Below, piece after piece: positions 61,262-64,000 of a DNA stretch of 64,000 nucleotides. Source of the stretch: Candidatus Poribacteria bacterium (lineage in GTDB: Bacteria; Poribacteria; WGA-4E; GCA-2687025); NCBI GenBank assembly GCA_018644665.1, contig JABGQA010000090.1:62001-126000 (forward strand), written 5' to 3'. The translations under genes and the position numbers were made by a program. The first letter of the stretch is position 1; the number at the start of each line of letters is the position of its first letter. The notes beneath the pieces were generated by a model. That model saw only the letters and a program-made list of their open reading frames with translations. It was not told where the DNA came from and ran no database searches.

Positions 61262-61986
61262 GCGCCATCAGCCGACGCGCGCAGCTCTGCAAGCGCGGCG
61301 AACGTCTCCGTCGCGTACCGCGCGATCTGCTCGGAGCGCGCGTCGAGCGCCCGCCTTCCGGCCTCAGCGTCCGCCAGACTCGGACGACCCCATACACCCG
61401 TCGGCGTAACGCCGCGCGTGCCGACGTAGTCCAGGTAGCTCGCCGGAGTGTGGGCCGGGACAGTGTCGACAGCCTGCGGCTTGACCAGCTCTGGAGCGCA
61501 CGCGAGCACCGCGGACGTCTCCCCGTCTCCTGCGTGCAACTCGCCCGTTACCGGCCGCTGCCCGCGGTACGCCAGGATGTCGCCGGACCCGTACACCAAC
61601 ATCAGGTCCGGGTATCTGCGGTTCAGCTCTATCGCTGCGGGCTTGACCATCCAGTTGCCACCGTGCGTGTTTAGCAGGAGGACCTTGCGGAACCCGTCCT
61701 CGTAGAGGCTGCGCACGATGTCGCGGAGAACGCGCAGGACGGTTGGCCCCGTCAGGGAAGCCGTGCCGCGGAAGTGGCTGTGCTCCCACGCGCTGAGAAT
61801 GGGGAGGGCAGGAAGTAGGTACGCTCCAAGGCGCGCCGCGACCAGCCGCGACAACTCCGTGGCGATGAGGTGGTCGGTGCAGAGCGGTAGGTGCGCGCCG
61901 TGCTGTTCGATGGAACTCGCCGCGAACACCGCGATGTCGGGCGCGGCCGCATCGATGGCCGCCGAGGACGCCGTCCAGTCCACCAT
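61258..61986 (-). CDS. creatininase-family amidohydrolase
   Basis: This 242-residue creatininase-family enzyme has the full metal motif SIEQHGAHLPLCTDH (Glu, His, Asp), NTHGGNW and HAGDGETS with the second-metal ligands. Length is typical. The ATG shares one base with the stop of the upstream creatininase, so the genes are tightly coupled. It could act on creatinine, on a cyclic amide such as a formamido-pyrimidine, or in cofactor maturation; sequence alone does not decide. Confidence 0.9.
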   Translation of the reverse strand: MVDWTASSAAIDAAAPDIAVFAASSIEQHGAHLPLCTDHLIATELSRLVAARLGAYLLPALPILSAWEHSHFRGTASLTGPTVLRVLRDIVRSLYEDGFRKVLLLNTHGGNWMVKPAAIELNRRYPDLMLVYGSGDILAYRGQRPVTGELHAGDGETSAVLACAPELVKPQAVDTVPAHTPASYLDYVGTRGVTPTGVWGRPSLADAEAGRRALDARSEQIARYATETFAALAELRASADGA

Positions 61987-62726
61987 CACGGCGCGTCCTC
62001 CGCGTCCCACGTCGCGTATGCCGCCTCGACATACGCGCGCGTCGATGCGAGCATGTGAGAGAACAGCTCCTCACCCAGAGCTGGCGTGGCCTGACTAGGA
62101 GTACCCCATACGCCCGTCGGCGCCACCGGGGCGAGACCGACATAGTCTACGAACTCGCGGCCCACCTGCGGCACGTGGTCGGGCGGGAGGTCGCCAACAC
62201 AGTCCGGGCGAAGATGCATCATGAGCGCGGTGTCAACGGCGCCCGCGTGATTGTCGTCGAGGCCCTCGCGGGTCGAGTGGTATAGGTCGTACGCGAACTG
62301 CTTGGGCTCGGCCCACACGACACGTCCTAGGCCGAGGCGAAGGTTGAGTTCGCGAACCGTGGGCTTGACGACCCAGTTCGTGGAGCACAGGTTCAGCACG
62401 GTGAAGCGGGCGAACCCGCCTTGGCGAAGCGACGCGACGAGATCCGCGAGCACGTGCCACATCGTCTCAGCGTCGAGGTACACAGTGCCGCGGAACGCGC
62501 GGAGCGATTCGCTACACCCGTAGGGGAGCGCTGGGAGCAGGTACACCGACCCGGCGGCCCCGGCGTACGCTACGCCGAACACGTCGGCCAGCAGCATGTC
62601 GGCGCCGACGGGCAGATGCGGGCCCTTGGCCTCCACGGCGCCGAGGGGAATGACCGCCGTGTTGATGCCTGAGCCCGCGACCTCGGGCGATGTGTTCCTC
62701 GTGCTAACCGAGGCTGGTTTCCGCAA
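61986..62726 (-). CDS. creatininase-family protein, divergent
   Basis: This 246-residue paralogue keeps the fold but has altered ligands: AVEAKGPHLPVGAD has Glu, then His five residues later, and Asp; the usual THGGNW reads LCSTNWVVK, so one metal-site His is missing; NHAGAVDTALM replaces HAG-GETS, with Asp for Glu. It may bind one metal, act on another amide or be non-catalytic. No ATG or GTG fits; the TTG at 62726 has a strong GGAGG six bases upstream and overlaps the isochorismatase gene by 23 bases. It is probably a partner of the intact creatininase next door. Confidence 0.78.
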   Translation of the reverse strand: MRKPASVSTRNTSPEVAGSGINTAVIPLGAVEAKGPHLPVGADMLLADVFGVAYAGAAGSVYLLPALPYGCSESLRAFRGTVYLDAETMWHVLADLVASLRQGGFARFTVLNLCSTNWVVKPTVRELNLRLGLGRVVWAEPKQFAYDLYHSTREGLDDNHAGAVDTALMMHLRPDCVGDLPPDHVPQVGREFVDYVGLAPVAPTGVWGTPSQATPALGEELFSHMLASTRAYVEAAYATWDAEDAP

Positions 62727-63312
62727 GCGCGTCCTCCGAGGCAACGACGCGGCCGTAGCAGCGCGACACGAGCGCGAGCGTCGCCCGCTGCACGTCGTCC
62801 CACTTGGTGGCGACCGCGTCCGAGACAACCGACACGCGGTATTCGCGGTGCATCGCGCTCGTCACGGTCGCGAGGACGCAGACCTCCGTCATGACGCCGG
62901 TCACGACGAGGTGCGTGCGGCCGAGGCTTCGTAGCGCGTAGTCCAGCCGGGTCTCGTGGAACGCGTCGTACCCGTGCTTGTCGACGACGAGATCGCCCGC
63001 GCGGGGGGCGAGGCCGTCGACAATCGCCACGCTTGGGTCACCCTCCATGCAACAGCAGGTCGGTGGCTTGTGCTGCGGGCGCAACTCGCCGACCAGCGTC
63101 GGCACGGTGGGCGACCAGACGAATCTCGTGTACACAACTGGCGCCGCCACGCGGCGGAACTCCGCGGCGAGAGACGAGATCGGGCGTACGGCGTCCCGTC
63201 CGCTCGCGACTTCCATCGCCGCGCCGACGTCCAGAAAGCCGCGCTGCATGTCTACTACGAGCAGCGCGGCGTTCGTGGGCGTGATGCGGTACGCGGCCAG
63301 CACGTCAGACAA
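62704..63312 (-). CDS. isochorismatase-family cysteine hydrolase
   Basis: This 202-residue protein has the catalytic triad of the isochorismatase-like hydrolases: D21 (VVDMQRGF), K112 (VDKHGYDAF) and C145 (MTEVCVLAT). Members include N-carbamoylsarcosine amidase, nicotinamidase and ureidoacrylate hydrolases. In an operon with two creatininase-type genes it could complete an amide degradation route (ring opening, then removal of a carbamoyl group). A CCC run (86-88) is unusual. No strong ribosome site is seen at the ATG (63312). The M42 peptidase gene lies 11 bases upstream. Confidence 0.88.
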   Translation of the reverse strand: MSDVLAAYRITPTNAALLVVDMQRGFLDVGAAMEVASGRDAVRPISSLAAEFRRVAAPVVYTRFVWSPTVPTLVGELRPQHKPPTCCCMEGDPSVAIVDGLAPRAGDLVVDKHGYDAFHETRLDYALRSLGRTHLVVTGVMTEVCVLATVTSAMHREYRVSVVSDAVATKWDDVQRATLALVSRCYGRVVASEDALAETSLG

Positions 63313-63323
63313 CGCGACGCCCT

Positions 63324-64000
63324 CTACAGCTCGAGGTCGGCGACCGTCTGCGTGTCCAGGCGACGGATCAGCGCGACGAGCAGCGCGATTATGTTGTCGT
63401 AGTCATCGCGGTGGATCATGCTCGTGTGGCTGTGTATGTGGCGTGCCGGGACGCATATCGTCACGGTGGGGACGCCGCTGCGGTGTTGACTGATCGCGCC
63501 GCCATCGGTGCCGCCCATCACGAAGTCCTGCTGGAGGGGGATGTCCTCCTCGCGCGCCACATCGACGACCATGTCTCGCAGCTTCAGATGCGGGATGATC
63601 GAGTGGTCATAGACGATGAGCGCTGGGCCGTCGCCTAGACGCTGGTTCGCCTCGTGCTTCTCGATCCCCGGCACATCGCCCGCGATGCCGACATCGAGCG
63701 AAAACGCCACATCCGGCTCCGCGATCCAGGAGCTTGTGCGCGCGCCACGCAGGCCGACCTCCTCCATCACCGTTCCCACGCCGTGAACGACGTTCGGATG
63801 GTCGACGCCTTGGAGCGCCTTCAGCGTCTCGATCACCGTGCCGACGGCCGCGCGGTTGTCGAACGCCTTGCCGAGGTACACGTTGCCGTCCGCCAGCGGT
63901 TCGAAGCTGCTCTGCGGCACGATGGGGTCACCGATCTGCACGCCCATCTCCTCGGTGACGTGCGCCGAGTCGGTCGTGCCCATGTCGATGTACATGTCCT
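63324..64000 (-). CDS. M42-family metallopeptidase (partial, N-terminus outside)
   Basis: The frame is open through the right edge; ~225 C-terminal residues are visible. The family's two-zinc site is recognisable: GKAFDNRAAVG with the bridging Asp, MEEVGLRGA with the catalytic Glu pair, the Asp of FSLDVG, and the terminal His in ICVPARHIHS. M42 enzymes are aminopeptidases or de-blocking peptidases (FrvX, PepA-like, TET). It leads the isochorismatase-creatininase genes on the minus strand with 11 bases between, suggesting that this operon degrades peptides or amide compounds. Confidence 0.9.
   Translation of the reverse strand, partial: DMYIDMGTTDSAHVTEEMGVQIGDPIVPQSSFEPLADGNVYLGKAFDNRAAVGTVIETLKALQGVDHPNVVHGVGTVMEEVGLRGARTSSWIAEPDVAFSLDVGIAGDVPGIEKHEANQRLGDGPALIVYDHSIIPHLKLRDMVVDVAREEDIPLQQDFVMGGTDGGAISQHRSGVPTVTICVPARHIHSHTSMIHRDDYDNIIALLVALIRRLDTQTVADLEL

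Noticed and set aside
1-64000. CRISPR array or tandem repeat arrays
   Set aside because: No regularly spaced 25-40-bp repeats were found; the repetitive DNA present encodes pentapeptide, TPR and low-complexity protein segments.

Overview
The window is 64 kb of GC-rich bacterial DNA that is densely coded, with many stop/start overlaps on the minus strand. I see no integrase, insertion sequence, phage gene or CRISPR array. The gene mix points to an uncultured Gram-negative lineage of the Poribacteria/Latescibacterota kind. It includes a type II secretion operon with an outer-membrane secretin, two phytanoyl-CoA dioxygenases, three creatininase-family hydrolases, two enolase-superfamily dehydratases, four URO-D-family proteins, an MttB-type methyltransferase, two LamG proteins and a spondin lipoprotein. 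This placement is an inference from content; no rRNA is present.

Layout. 1-2.4 kb: a partial gene, then a minus-strand pair (Gfo/Idh oxidoreductase, PhyH dioxygenase). 2.6-17.5 kb: one long minus-strand type II secretion operon in the order E-F-G-H-I-J-K-(PilM/PilN fusion)-(PilO-like)-C-D, ending near a GC-rich hairpin. 17.7-24 kb: GH42-like secreted protein, M28-like peptidase, NAD-dependent epimerase and an RpoD-type sigma factor. 24.1-26.4 kb: LamG protein, RimI and a creatininase. 26.5-30 kb: spondin lipoprotein and a sigma-54-dependent activator. 30.2-34 kb: a coiled-coil protein with a diadenylate-cyclase-like domain, a FadD-like ligase and a beta-helix lipoprotein. 34.3-40 kb: tRNA-Arg, TPR protein, purL-purQ and a ManD-like dehydratase. 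40-43.5 kb: ECF sigma factor, malonyl-CoA-synthetase-like ligase and ispH. 43.5-45.3 kb: a sigma-54 promoter ahead of a 68-residue protein, then PhyH. 45.3-49.6 kb: SDR, DgoD-like dehydratase, orphan DNA methyltransferase and LamG. 49.8-58.5 kb: MttB-like methyltransferase, four URO-D-family proteins, and a zinc-type ArsR repressor with a P1B ATPase. 58.5-64 kb: Wzi-like outer-membrane protein, pentapeptide-repeat protein, two creatininases, an isochorismatase-family hydrolase and a partial M42 peptidase.

How the parts work together. Apart from the secretion machine and housekeeping genes (purLQ, ispH, rimI, sigma factors, tRNA), most genes look catabolic, acting on sugar acids, amides, methylated amines and fatty or dicarboxylic acids. 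Secreted LamG, spondin and beta-helix proteins are plausible cargo or surface partners. The most unusual items are the DAC-like coiled-coil protein at 30.25 kb, the consensus sigma-54 promoter with upstream dyads before a tiny gene at 44 kb, and the arrangement at 54.8-58.5 kb that places a URO-D-family gene 41 bases downstream of a zinc-responsive repressor and exporter.
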